In this document: positions 34,158 through 41,750 of the stretch, piece after piece
Position numbering within the stretch: the first letter of the stretch is position 1
How the letters are laid out: the number at the start of each line of letters is the position of its first letter
Source of the DNA: Candidatus Saccharibacteria bacterium UBA1932
GTDB taxonomy: Bacteria > Patescibacteriota > Saccharimonadia > Saccharimonadales > Saccharimonadaceae
Length of the DNA stretch: 64,000 bases
Direction of reading: 5' to 3'
Assembly: GCA_002337095.1 (NCBI GenBank)
Contig: DDFI01000006.1
Coordinates: 11,721 to 75,720 of the forward strand
Program-made: the position numbers and the translations under genes
The notes under the pieces: model-generated
Seen by the model: the letters and a program-made list of their open reading frames with translations, nothing else
Databases searched by the model: none
Told to the model about the DNA's origin: nothing

Positions 34158-34519
34158 TAGACGTCCTGATTGTCGATGACGACCGCTGGGTGAGCGACCA
34201 ATATGCCAGCTGGTGCGAACGGTCTGGATGGCGCACTGCTACCGCCGAACACGCGCTTGGCGCTATTGACGAAATCAATACACAGTTGCCCAGAGCGATT
34301 GTGCTAGATATGTTTCTACCGGGGCCAAATGCGCTGACACTGCTGCACGAGCTGCAATCCTATCAAGATACCGCGCAGCTGCCAATCGTGCTGTGCACGT
34401 CGAGTGCGCGGGAGCTGCGCGGGATCGACATGCGCGCTTACGGCGTGCGCTATATTCTCGACAAAACCACCCTTGATAGGGCGGAGTTTACACGAGTGCT
34501 TAAGGGAGTGCTGGCATGA
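34154..34519 (+). CDS. Receiver-only response regulator, cognate to the preceding kinase
   Basis: 121 residues, a single receiver domain with no DNA-binding part. D8-D9-D10, phospho-acceptor D52 (IVLDMFLPGP), the Thr/Ser switch in LCTSS and Lys in ILDKTT are present. It overlaps the kinase gene by four bases and recO by four bases, so kinase, receiver and recO are translationally coupled. How a receiver without an output domain acts here is unknown. Confidence 0.85.
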   Translation: MIDVLIVDDDRWVSDQYASWCERSGWRTATAEHALGAIDEINTQLPRAIVLDMFLPGPNALTLLHELQSYQDTAQLPIVLCTSSARELRGIDMRAYGVRYILDKTTLDRAEFTRVLKGVLA

Positions 34520-35190
34520 AAACCGAGCACACGCGAGCGATTATCTTGCGCCGCACTAATTACGGTGAGGCAGACCGCGTGCTTCGCCTGCTCACGCCCG
34601 AAGGTCAGCGTTCGGTGATGGCGCGTGGGGTACGCCGCGAAAAATCAAAACTAGCCGGGGGTATCGAGCTGTTTGCTATTAGCGACGTCGTGATTGGGCA
34701 GGGACGCGGCGACCTGGGTGTCCTGACATCGGCGCAGCTGGTGCATTTTTATCGTCATATCCTTGAGGATTACGACCGCTTGCAGTTTGGTTACGAGGCC
34801 ATCAACCTTGTCTCGAAGGCTAGCGATATGATCGACGAGCCTGAATGGTACGGCGTGCTTAGCGAGGTGTACATGGGGCTCGATGTTCTATCGATTCCGC
34901 TGCAGCTGGTGCAGGCGTGGTTCTACCTGCATTATGCCGAGCTGACTGGCTACGAGCTGGGCCTTACGACAGATATCTTGGGCAATCGCCTCGAGGCCGA
35001 TCGTACCTATATGTATGATCCCAACGAACGTGGCTTTCGCCCCGCCGAGCAGGGTGACGTAACGGCCGATCACATCAAGCTACTGCGTATTTTGATGCAG
35101 CGACCCATCCAGACGGCCACCCAGATTAACGGGATAGATCAGCTTCTGTCAGACTGCTGGCTTATCACGCGTCAGCACGCCAGTATCTAG
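34516..35190 (+). CDS. recO: DNA repair protein RecO
   Basis: RecO loads RecA on SSB-coated single strands in the RecFOR pathway. N-terminal OB-fold with ILRRTNYGEADRVLRLLTPEGQ (residues about 10-31) and MARGVRREKSKLAGGIELF, then a helical C-terminal part. At 224 residues it is near the lower end of the family (about 240-260), and the zinc-binding cysteines of some RecO proteins are not visible. Last gene of the kinase-receiver-recO operon. Confidence 0.87.
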   Translation: MKTEHTRAIILRRTNYGEADRVLRLLTPEGQRSVMARGVRREKSKLAGGIELFAISDVVIGQGRGDLGVLTSAQLVHFYRHILEDYDRLQFGYEAINLVSKASDMIDEPEWYGVLSEVYMGLDVLSIPLQLVQAWFYLHYAELTGYELGLTTDILGNRLEADRTYMYDPNERGFRPAEQGDVTADHIKLLRILMQRPIQTATQINGIDQLLSDCWLITRQHASI

Positions 35191-35237
35191 CGCAGTTACA
35201 GAGGTGTGGTATACTATACCCAAGATAACACAACCGG

Positions 35238-35254
35238 GCATGTTGCCAACATGC
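35238..35254 (+). other. Hairpin in the glyS leader
   Basis: GCATGTT (35238-35244) and AACATGC (35248-35254) form a perfect 7-bp inverted repeat with a 3-base loop, located between the -10-like TATACT boxes near 35212 and the AAAAGGAG Shine-Dalgarno. It could control glyS translation or be an operator. Confidence 0.4.
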
Positions 35255-35276
35255 ACCGCAAAAAGGAGCCTGCTCT

Positions 35277-36638
35277 ATGCCAGACATCAAACTAGAAGAT
35301 ATCGTTAGCTTATGCAAACGCCGCGGATTTGTCTATCCCGGTAGCGAAATTTATGGCGGAGAAGCCGGCCTTTACGACTATGGCCCCTACGGTGTAGAAC
35401 TCCTCAATAATATCAAGCGCACGTGGTGGCGCAGCAATGTCACTCAGCGCGAGAACTATGTCGGGCTTGATAGCGCAATGTTCAAAAACCCTCGTGTTTG
35501 GGATGCTAGCGGCCACACAAGCGGCTTCGCCGATCCATTGGCCGAGTGTCGCAATTGCCACACTCGCATTCGCGTCGACAAAGAGCTTGGCGCGATCGAC
35601 GTGTTCGCCGACGAAAAAATGAGCGAAGACGAGCTCAACGCAATATTTGACGAACACCGCGATAAGATAAAATGCCCCACCTGTGGCAAAAAAGATTTCA
35701 CCGAAGCCCGTGCATTTAATCTGCTCGTCAAAAGCAACCTCGGTGATTTCACCGGTCGCGACGAGCGCCCCGTGTATTTGCCAGGCGAGGCTTGCCAGGG
35801 GATTTATCTGAATTTCAAGAATGTTGTTGACACTACGCGTATGAAAATTCCCTTCGGTATTGCGCAAATTGGCAAGGCATTCCGCAACGAGATCAGCCCG
35901 CGCAATTTCCTGTTTCGCACGCGCGAAATGGAGCAGGCCGACACGCAGTATTTTGTGCCGCCGCATCAGAACAAAGAGGCCTACGACGCCATCAAGCAGG
36001 CGCGCTGGGATTGGTATATCAACGAGCTGGGTATCAAGCCCGAGAACCTGCGCTGGCATCAGCACGAAAACCTCGTGTTCTATGCGAGTGACGCGTGGGA
36101 TATCGAATATAAGTTTCCGAGTCTTGGGTTTGACGAGCTCGAGGGCGTGCATGATCGCACCGATTACGATCTGTCGCAGCATGCCAAGTTTAGCGGCAAA
36201 GACCTCAGCTATCAGGATCCAGCCACGGGCGAAAAATACATTCCATGGATCCTCGAGACCTCTGTGGGTATGGGGCGTATGTTTATGGCGGTCATCAGTG
36301 ACGCCTACACGGTCGAGACAATGGAAAACGGCGACAGCCGCACCGTGCTCAAGCTCAAGCCCGAGCTGGCACCAGTACAGTACGCTGTATTTCCGCTACT
36401 CAAGAACAAGCCCGAGCTGGTCGCCAAAGCGCGCGAAGTATTTGACCAACTACGCCAAAAATTTCCCTGCGAGTGGGATGACAACGGCAATATTGGCAAA
36501 CGCTACCGTCGCCAGGATGAAATCGGTACTCCGCATTGTGTCGTAATCGATTTCCAGACTCTCGAGGACGCCACCGTCACCATTCGCGACCGCGATACTA
36601 CCCAGCAGACGCGCGTATCTATCACAGAACTACTGTAG
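35277..36638 (+). CDS. glyS: Glycyl-tRNA synthetase, single-chain (alpha2) type
   Basis: Class II synthetase charging tRNA-Gly, of the dimeric type found in Gram-positives, archaea and eukaryotes rather than the alpha2-beta2 form. N-terminus IVSLCKRRGFVYPGSEIYGG, YDYGPYGVEL, a zinc-finger-like insertion (CRNCHTRI and CPTCGKKDF), motif 2 FRNEISPRNFLFRTREMEQ, motif 3 ETSVGMGRMFMAVI, and the anticodon-binding C-terminus. 453 residues. Transcribed alone, with a leader hairpin. Confidence 0.95.
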   Translation: MPDIKLEDIVSLCKRRGFVYPGSEIYGGEAGLYDYGPYGVELLNNIKRTWWRSNVTQRENYVGLDSAMFKNPRVWDASGHTSGFADPLAECRNCHTRIRVDKELGAIDVFADEKMSEDELNAIFDEHRDKIKCPTCGKKDFTEARAFNLLVKSNLGDFTGRDERPVYLPGEACQGIYLNFKNVVDTTRMKIPFGIAQIGKAFRNEISPRNFLFRTREMEQADTQYFVPPHQNKEAYDAIKQARWDWYINELGIKPENLRWHQHENLVFYASDAWDIEYKFPSLGFDELEGVHDRTDYDLSQHAKFSGKDLSYQDPATGEKYIPWILETSVGMGRMFMAVISDAYTVETMENGDSRTVLKLKPELAPVQYAVFPLLKNKPELVAKAREVFDQLRQKFPCEWDDNGNIGKRYRRQDEIGTPHCVVIDFQTLEDATVTIRDRDTTQQTRVSITELL

Positions 36639-36750
36639 CGCCATCACCGCTATTGACAGCCGCGGTGCGGTTCTGTATAACCATATCATGACAACTGTAG
36701 TGAGAGCAGTGTGGGGTGGGGCGCATCTGCAGGCTTAGCCAGAGGATACC

Positions 36751-37980
36751 ATGGCAAACGAATACCCAGGACCGACCGAACCAATACCAATTCTCGAACC
36801 ACTACCCGATACTCGTCGTGCGCGGCGTGCGGCGCGCGCTGTCGGAGCGGCCGCGATAGGGGAGCTGGGGGGATTTGGGATCATGCCAGAAGTCGAGACT
36901 CGTTACGCCCAGGAGCGGGAGGATATGCGTAGGCGAGTTATCGATCAGGACGCAGCCATAGACGCCATCATTGGCGCGCTCGACCGGCTTGATGTTCGCA
37001 CGGCTGACGACACCAAGCCAATTGCGACCTATGCGTTTCTCGGTCCCACCGGCGTTGGTAAAACCGAGACCGCAAAAGCCCTGGCTGAAGTCATGGGCGA
37101 CGTATCAGGTGCAAAGATGATACGTATCGATTGTTCCGATTTCTCGCGTGGTCACGAAATTTCAAAACTTACCGGATCTCCCCCGGGCTATGTTAGTCGT
37201 TCACAGCAACCCCTACTCAACAAAAAAGACGTCGAGCCATTTGGCACCGTCATTCTATTCGACGAGATCGAGAAGGGTTCTCCAGAGCTGTATAATCTTT
37301 TGCTGCAGATTACGTCAGATGGTCGGCTTCACCTCAACAACGGCGAGACCGTCAGCTTTCGTGATGCTTTCGTCGTCTTCACTAGCAATCTAGGTGCCAA
37401 GCAAATGATGGAGCAACTATCCGGCAAGGGCGTAGGGTTTGCCCCCGTCCAGCCTGTTCATGAGCGGCAGCGCCTTGCAAGCACAGCGGTTGATCAATTT
37501 GATCAGTTTTTTACTCCCGAGTTTGTTAACCGCATCACCAAAAAAATCGTCTTTCACCCACTCACTCCAGACGGTTTGGGTCGCGTGCTTGATAGCAAAA
37601 TCGCCCAGCGCAATGCAGAATATGAGTCAAGACGTGGCATCCATATTACATTGAGCGCTGGTGCGCGCGAATACCTTGTATCGCTTGCGGCCGCCAAGCC
37701 GGGCATGGGTGCCCGCCCGCTTATGACGCATATCGAGGAGCTACTCGAAACGCCGCTAGGACGTCAGCTGGCAAATGGTGCAGCTGTGCCTGGCACCGAG
37801 ATCAAAGTATTTACTCGTCACGAACACCCACGCTTCCAGCATGTGCCCGGCGATGCAGCACTAGTATTTACCTCGCGCTTTAATGCCGAGCTGCGGGCCA
37901 AACAAATTCCCCCTGCTTCACTAGCGCTCGTCCCAGCCAGCAAGCCCGATCCAGCGGCACTACCAGACACGGCATCCTGA
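36751..37980 (+). CDS. Single-ring AAA+ ATPase resembling the ClpB/ClpC D2 domain
   Basis: 409 residues. After an arginine-rich N-terminus of about 60 residues comes one Clp/Hsp100 class 2 AAA+ module: Walker A GPTGVGKT (98-105), pore-loop region GSPPGYVSRSQQPLL, Walker B VILFDEIEK, sensor 1 FTSNLGAK, arginine finger in FFTPEFVNRI, and the D2-small domain with sensor 2 GMGARPL. There is no N-domain, no D1 ring, no middle domain and no ClpP-binding loop that I can see. It could be a single-ring unfoldase or a partner chaperone; a helper for secretion or DNA transfer is also possible. ATG after AGAGGA. Confidence 0.8.
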   Translation: MANEYPGPTEPIPILEPLPDTRRARRAARAVGAAAIGELGGFGIMPEVETRYAQEREDMRRRVIDQDAAIDAIIGALDRLDVRTADDTKPIATYAFLGPTGVGKTETAKALAEVMGDVSGAKMIRIDCSDFSRGHEISKLTGSPPGYVSRSQQPLLNKKDVEPFGTVILFDEIEKGSPELYNLLLQITSDGRLHLNNGETVSFRDAFVVFTSNLGAKQMMEQLSGKGVGFAPVQPVHERQRLASTAVDQFDQFFTPEFVNRITKKIVFHPLTPDGLGRVLDSKIAQRNAEYESRRGIHITLSAGAREYLVSLAAAKPGMGARPLMTHIEELLETPLGRQLANGAAVPGTEIKVFTRHEHPRFQHVPGDAALVFTSRFNAELRAKQIPPASLALVPASKPDPAALPDTAS

Positions 37981-37997
37981 TACCCACCTAATCAGGG

Positions 37998-38099
37998 GTG
38001 GGCACTATATGTAGGGGTGGTCGCAATATATCCGCAATTTTTCCACTTCCCACGAACGCTACATGTGGGCACGCTATATGTAGCGTAGTATAGGGGTGG
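37998..38099 (+). repeat. Direct repeats GTGGGCAC..TATATGTAG upstream of rnhA
   Basis: GTGGGCACTATATGTAG (37998-38014) recurs as GTGGGCACGCTATATGTAG (38065-38083), differing by a GC insertion. AGGGGTGG occurs three times (37995, 38013 and 38092). An inverted repeat CGCTACAT (38057-38064) / ATGTAGCG (38078-38085) overlaps the second copy. The 198-base spacer has no gene; this looks like a protein-binding array. Confidence 0.5.
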
Positions 38100-38178
38100 T
38101 TTCTGGTTCTGTAACATCCTCCTGCACCTTACCGCCGCAGTTTTTCTTTTTGGCCGAGACGCGCTATGATAGATAGCA

Positions 38179-38601
38179 ATGAGAATATTCTATACCGACG
38201 GTAGTGCAAGCCCTAATCCTGGCCCAGGCGGCTATGCCGTGATCGAACATGGCCAGCCAGTTGCGCTTGGCTCTGAGCCGGGTGACACCACTAATATCCG
38301 CATGGAGGGCATGGCGATCATCGCGGCCCTTGACGCCTCGGCTGGCCAGCCGTGCGAAATCCACACCGACAGTGAATTTTGGATCAATGTGATTACCAAA
38401 TGGGCACCGGGCTGGGCCGCAAAAGGCTGGCGCAAGAGCGGCGGTCCCATCAAAAACCTCGAGCTAGTGCAGGCCGCCTACGGTGCGTTTATTGCCCATC
38501 CTGGCGCTGCGCTTATCTGGGTGCGGGCGCACAACGGCCATGATGGCAACGAGCTGGCCGACGAATGGGCCAACAAGGCTCGCCTAGGTGCGCGTCTGTA
38601 G
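38179..38601 (+). CDS. rnhA: Ribonuclease HI
   Basis: Degrades RNA in RNA-DNA hybrids. Catalytic residues D7 (YTDGSASPNPGPGGYA), E43 (RMEGMAI), D64 (IHTDSEFWI) and D128 (NELADEWANKA) are in place, with the basic-loop region AKGWRKSGGPIKN. 140 residues, without an N-terminal hybrid-binding domain. -10 TATGAT (38165-38170) ends eight bases before the ATG: leaderless. Confidence 0.92.
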   Translation: MRIFYTDGSASPNPGPGGYAVIEHGQPVALGSEPGDTTNIRMEGMAIIAALDASAGQPCEIHTDSEFWINVITKWAPGWAAKGWRKSGGPIKNLELVQAAYGAFIAHPGAALIWVRAHNGHDGNELADEWANKARLGARL

Positions 38602-38608
38602 CCTGTGC

Positions 38609-38614
38609 TATACT
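38609..38614 (+). promoter_or_regulatory. -10 box of the Pif1-like helicase gene, leaderless
   Basis: TATACT ends eight bases before the ATG at 38623. There is no Shine-Dalgarno. Confidence 0.55.
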
Positions 38615-38622
38615 AACCATAG

Positions 38623-40155
38623 ATGAATCAGGGGTTAGCACTCGAGATTATGCTCTCAGGCGAGAGCGTGTTACTGACCGGCCCAGCAGGGACGGGCAAG
38701 ACATTTGTGCTAAATCAATGCATCAGACTTGCCAAATCTGCCGGCAAGCACGTGTCGGTAACGGCCACCACTGGCCTGGCCGCTACGCACTTGGGTGGCA
38801 CGACCATCCATTCATGGGCGGGCATCGGGGTGCTAGACGAATTACCGCGCGGATTTGCCGATCATATTGCCAAAGGTCGGCGCGAAATCATCGAAAAAAC
38901 CGATATCCTCATTATCGACGAGATCAGTATGCTGCACGACTACCGTTTAGATATGGTCGATACCGCTTGTCGACTGGTGCGCGGCAAGCCCGACGTGCCG
39001 TTTGGTGGTATCCAGGTGATCATGAGTGGTGATTTTTATCAGCTGCCGCCGATTAATCGCCAGGGGTCACGGGCTGGCGGATTTGTTGTTACGAGTAATG
39101 CCTGGCGCGAGCTCGACCCTACGATATGCTACCTGTCCGATCAATACCGTCAGACCGACAACAGCCTGCTGGATATCCTGACCGCGCTGCGAGCAGGGGA
39201 TATTCGGCGCCACCATGCCGAGCAGCTACTTGCTCGCGCCGATGCCCCAGTGCCATCCGATCTGGCGCTCACCGAGCTGCACACTGTTAATGTCGACGTT
39301 GATCGCATCAACGAGGCAAAGCTGCGCGAGCTCGACGGCGACGAGGTTGTCTACGAGCAGGCCACCACTGGTTCGGCTACGTATGTCGAGAATCTCCAGC
39401 GTTCTGTGCTGGCACCGGCTATCCTCACGCTCAAGCTTGGCGCGCTAGTAATGGCGGTCAAGAACGCCGCTAATCGTCACTATGCCAACGGCAGTATTGG
39501 TACAGTGGTAGATTTCGAGCCAGGTACCGACTATCCAATCGTAGCCTTTCGTAGCGGCCGCACTGTCACGATGATGCCCGACACCTGGGAGCTGCGCGAT
39601 GGCGACAAAAAGCGCGCTGGTATTAGTCAGATTCCGCTGCGTCTCGCCTGGGCGATTACGGTGCACAAAAGCCAAGGCATGACGCTCGATGCGGCGCGGA
39701 TTGATCTGCGCAAGGCATTTGTCGAGGGCATGGGGTATGTGGCACTGTCGCGCGTCAAAGATCTCGACAATCTTTATCTCGCGGGCATCAATCGTATGGC
39801 GCTCGAGGTGAGTGCCGAGGCGCGCAGTATCGACGAAACGTTGCGGGCACGTGCCGCGGCCGATAGCCACAAATTTGCTCATCTGGCGGCAAAAGCGAGC
39901 AAGCGCGACCTAGCGACACCGATCAACAAGCCCAAAAAATCCGCTGCGGGCTCGACGTGGCAGGCAAAAATCGCAAAAATGCGCGAAACCTACCCCAATG
40001 CCTATCGCCCGTGGACTGCCCAGCAGGACGCCCAAATCAAGCAGGATTTTACCAACGGTGTAGCACTAAAGGATATCGCTGTCACGCAGGGGCGGCACGA
40101 GGGCTCGATTCGCATGCGCCTACAAAAACATTTTGGCGAAGATGCGATTCAATAA
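38623..40155 (+). CDS. Pif1/RecD-family DNA helicase with C-terminal HTH-like domain
   Basis: 510 residues. SF1B helicase motifs: Walker A TGPAGTGKTFVL (about residues 19-30), ATTGLAATHLGGTTIHSWAGIG typical of Pif1, Walker B ILIIDEISML, GDFYQLPPI, and motif VI region TVHKSQGMTLD with YVALSRVKDLDNLYL. After about residue 430 there is a basic linker and a small domain (WTAQQDAQIKQDFTNGVALK, then an arginine-containing recognition-like helix) resembling a Myb/HTH fold. 5'-3' helicase activity is expected. It follows rnhA with its own leaderless promoter. Confidence 0.88.
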   Translation: MNQGLALEIMLSGESVLLTGPAGTGKTFVLNQCIRLAKSAGKHVSVTATTGLAATHLGGTTIHSWAGIGVLDELPRGFADHIAKGRREIIEKTDILIIDEISMLHDYRLDMVDTACRLVRGKPDVPFGGIQVIMSGDFYQLPPINRQGSRAGGFVVTSNAWRELDPTICYLSDQYRQTDNSLLDILTALRAGDIRRHHAEQLLARADAPVPSDLALTELHTVNVDVDRINEAKLRELDGDEVVYEQATTGSATYVENLQRSVLAPAILTLKLGALVMAVKNAANRHYANGSIGTVVDFEPGTDYPIVAFRSGRTVTMMPDTWELRDGDKKRAGISQIPLRLAWAITVHKSQGMTLDAARIDLRKAFVEGMGYVALSRVKDLDNLYLAGINRMALEVSAEARSIDETLRARAAADSHKFAHLAAKASKRDLATPINKPKKSAAGSTWQAKIAKMRETYPNAYRPWTAQQDAQIKQDFTNGVALKDIAVTQGRHEGSIRMRLQKHFGEDAIQ

Positions 40156-40166
40156 GCATCAGCATG

Positions 40167-40207
40167 TTGACTTTTTAGCAAATATATGTATAATATAATC
40201 ATATATT
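40167..40207 (+). promoter_or_regulatory. Promoter with palindromic operator
   Basis: -35 TTGACT (40167-40172), 16-base spacer, -10 TATAAT (40189-40194), with a second TATAAT at 40194-40199. The arms AATATATG (40181-40188) and CATATATT (40200-40207) are a perfect 8-bp inverted repeat framing the -10 region, with GC/GC extending beyond one mismatch. The site suggests repressor control of the gene at 40241. Confidence 0.6.
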
Positions 40208-40240
40208 AGCAAAATAACAAAAAGAGAACACTAAATCACC

Positions 40241-40665
40241 ATGTCACTTCCCAGCCGCCACAATCTAGATGCACCCAACTATGCCGTCGAAAGCTATGAC
40301 GACTTCAAGCATTTGCCGTCACCTAGCGACCTTGGGTCGCAAACCGCCTAGGCAGGGAAGTCATTGCACGTGTCGGTGCTCACGGATCAACAATGCATCG
40401 TGTGAACCGTAATCACGAACAGCCTGGACTTGCGAAAGGTCAAACGCACCGGAACACCCAGGGCTTAGATGACGTGTGGTCCGCGCGAAATGCCGTGCCA
40501 CTCTATGAAGAGGCATCTCTGATGCCATCCTCTATAGAGCTTGCGGCGGCACCAGAGCCAAAAGCCGACATGATGCAAGCCCCCAGGCAACCAACCAAGC
40601 TAAGCGATATCGATGAGAAATTTGTCGCTAGCCTCAAATATAGAATCGACCAACAACCGCGCTAG
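40241..40665 (+). pseudogene. Probably frameshifted hypothetical gene (two reading frames)
   Basis: The first frame starts at ATG 40241, encodes 36 residues (MSLPSRHNLDAPNYAVESYD...) and stops at 40349-40351. A second, different frame is open from 40327 to 40665 and reads on naturally as ANRLGREVIARVGAHG, then MHRVNRNHEQPG and a 90-residue tail ending KYRIDQQPR. Joining them needs one frameshift around 40325-40350 and would give about 140 residues. It has a strong, operator-bearing promoter and a terminator at 40712, so it looks like a real unit that is broken, mis-sequenced or recoded. Family not recognised. Alternatively two small genes. Confidence 0.5.
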
Positions 40666-40711
40666 GTAGATCCAGACGGCATGCCGCTTGAATATTTGTA
40701 ACAAAACTCAG

Positions 40712-40740
40712 AAAATCACCCCACAGCGAGGTGATTTTTT
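40712..40740 (+). terminator. Rho-independent terminator
   Basis: AAAATCACC (40712-40720) pairs with GGTGATTTT (40730-40738) and continues into a T run to 40740. Confidence 0.85.
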
Positions 40741-40742
40741 GG

Positions 40743-40748
40743 TACACT
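40743..40748 (+). promoter_or_regulatory. -10 box of the DUF4868 gene, leaderless
   Basis: TACACT ends seven bases before the ATG at 40756, immediately behind the preceding terminator. Confidence 0.5.
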
Positions 40749-40755
40749 AGAGTGT

Positions 40756-41736
40756 ATGCAAACGACCGACACACCCACCGAGACGACAGATATTTTTAAC
40801 TGGGCCAACCTCACCGACGGCATCAAAGATCAGCTTCAGATTGATCTATTCCTGTACACTAAAGGCTACACCGTCTATGCCACCAATTATACCCAAGAGC
40901 TCAAGCAGCAACTGAAGGTGCTGTTCCTTTACGAGATGATCAGCGAGGTTCAAACGGGCGCGGCGACTGGCCTGACGGTGCGGGAATTCGAGGCTGCCGA
41001 GGCCGAGGATAATGTGCTCGAATACACCACGCTCGACAAGGCCGAGCACGTGCAGGAGGTGATCGAACAGATTGCCTATGGCGAGGAAGGCCTGGAAGTA
41101 TTCAGCGAGGGCGATCACGAGTTTAAAAAAGTCAAAGGCATTATTGCGCGGTTTCGCCATGCCGGTCGCGAGCCGTTCTATATTACCAAATTGCTGCCGC
41201 AGGCGCAGGTGCTCAAGGGCGCTACGGCCTGGATATTCAACGAGGGTAGCTTCCGGCCATTTGCGGCAGATGCTGGCCTGCGCATTACACCCGACAACCA
41301 AGTGCTGATTATCGGCAATGATATTTTTGTGTTCGATGAGGTCAAGTTTGTGCGATTGTTTGGCTACGATGCCAAAAAATTTGCCCTGGCCGAAGAGAAA
41401 ATTAAAGCGATCGAGGAGCACTTTAAGCTTTCATTTCCCGAGGGAGCGTCGCTTGATACGCTGGTGCGCGACAGCAAACCACTTGTCAATAAGCTGCAAA
41501 AAATCGATCCTCAGCTAGTGACGCAGCAGCAGCTGATGGATCACAACGACGAAATCGGCATGGATCTCATGCAAGACGACGCGACGGGCGCGATTATCCT
41601 GATGGATACAAAAGATGTGCAGAAATTCGTGAATTTGCTCAACGACGACTACGTGACTAGCGAGATGACCGGCATCAAATATGAGGTCAAAAACAAAAAA
41701 GAACTGCGCCTCGACAGCACAGATAGCGCTGCGTAG
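40756..41736 (+). CDS. DUF4868-domain protein, KwaB-like
   Basis: 326 residues, soluble. The central IIGNDIFVFDEVKFVRLFGYDAK and the C-terminal LLNDDYVTSEMTGIKYEVKNKKEL resemble the DUF4868 family, whose known member KwaB is the second component of the Kiwa anti-phage system. The membrane component KwaA is not next to it: upstream is the frameshifted gene, downstream a GH1 glycosidase. It may be a solitary DUF4868 protein with a housekeeping or defence role. Family assignment is by eye and moderately certain. Confidence 0.6.
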   Translation: MQTTDTPTETTDIFNWANLTDGIKDQLQIDLFLYTKGYTVYATNYTQELKQQLKVLFLYEMISEVQTGAATGLTVREFEAAEAEDNVLEYTTLDKAEHVQEVIEQIAYGEEGLEVFSEGDHEFKKVKGIIARFRHAGREPFYITKLLPQAQVLKGATAWIFNEGSFRPFAADAGLRITPDNQVLIIGNDIFVFDEVKFVRLFGYDAKKFALAEEKIKAIEEHFKLSFPEGASLDTLVRDSKPLVNKLQKIDPQLVTQQQLMDHNDEIGMDLMQDDATGAIILMDTKDVQKFVNLLNDDYVTSEMTGIKYEVKNKKELRLDSTDSAA

Positions 41737-41742
41737 TATAAT
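41737..41742 (+). promoter_or_regulatory. -10 box of the GH1 gene, leaderless
   Basis: TATAAT spans the DUF4868 stop and ends eight bases before the ATG at 41751. Confidence 0.6.
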
Positions 41743-41750
41743 AAGGCTAT

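Noticed and set aside
35310..36182. 290-codon open frame on the minus strand inside glyS
   Set aside because: The plus strand encodes an unmistakable glycyl-tRNA synthetase; the antisense frame is open because of codon bias.
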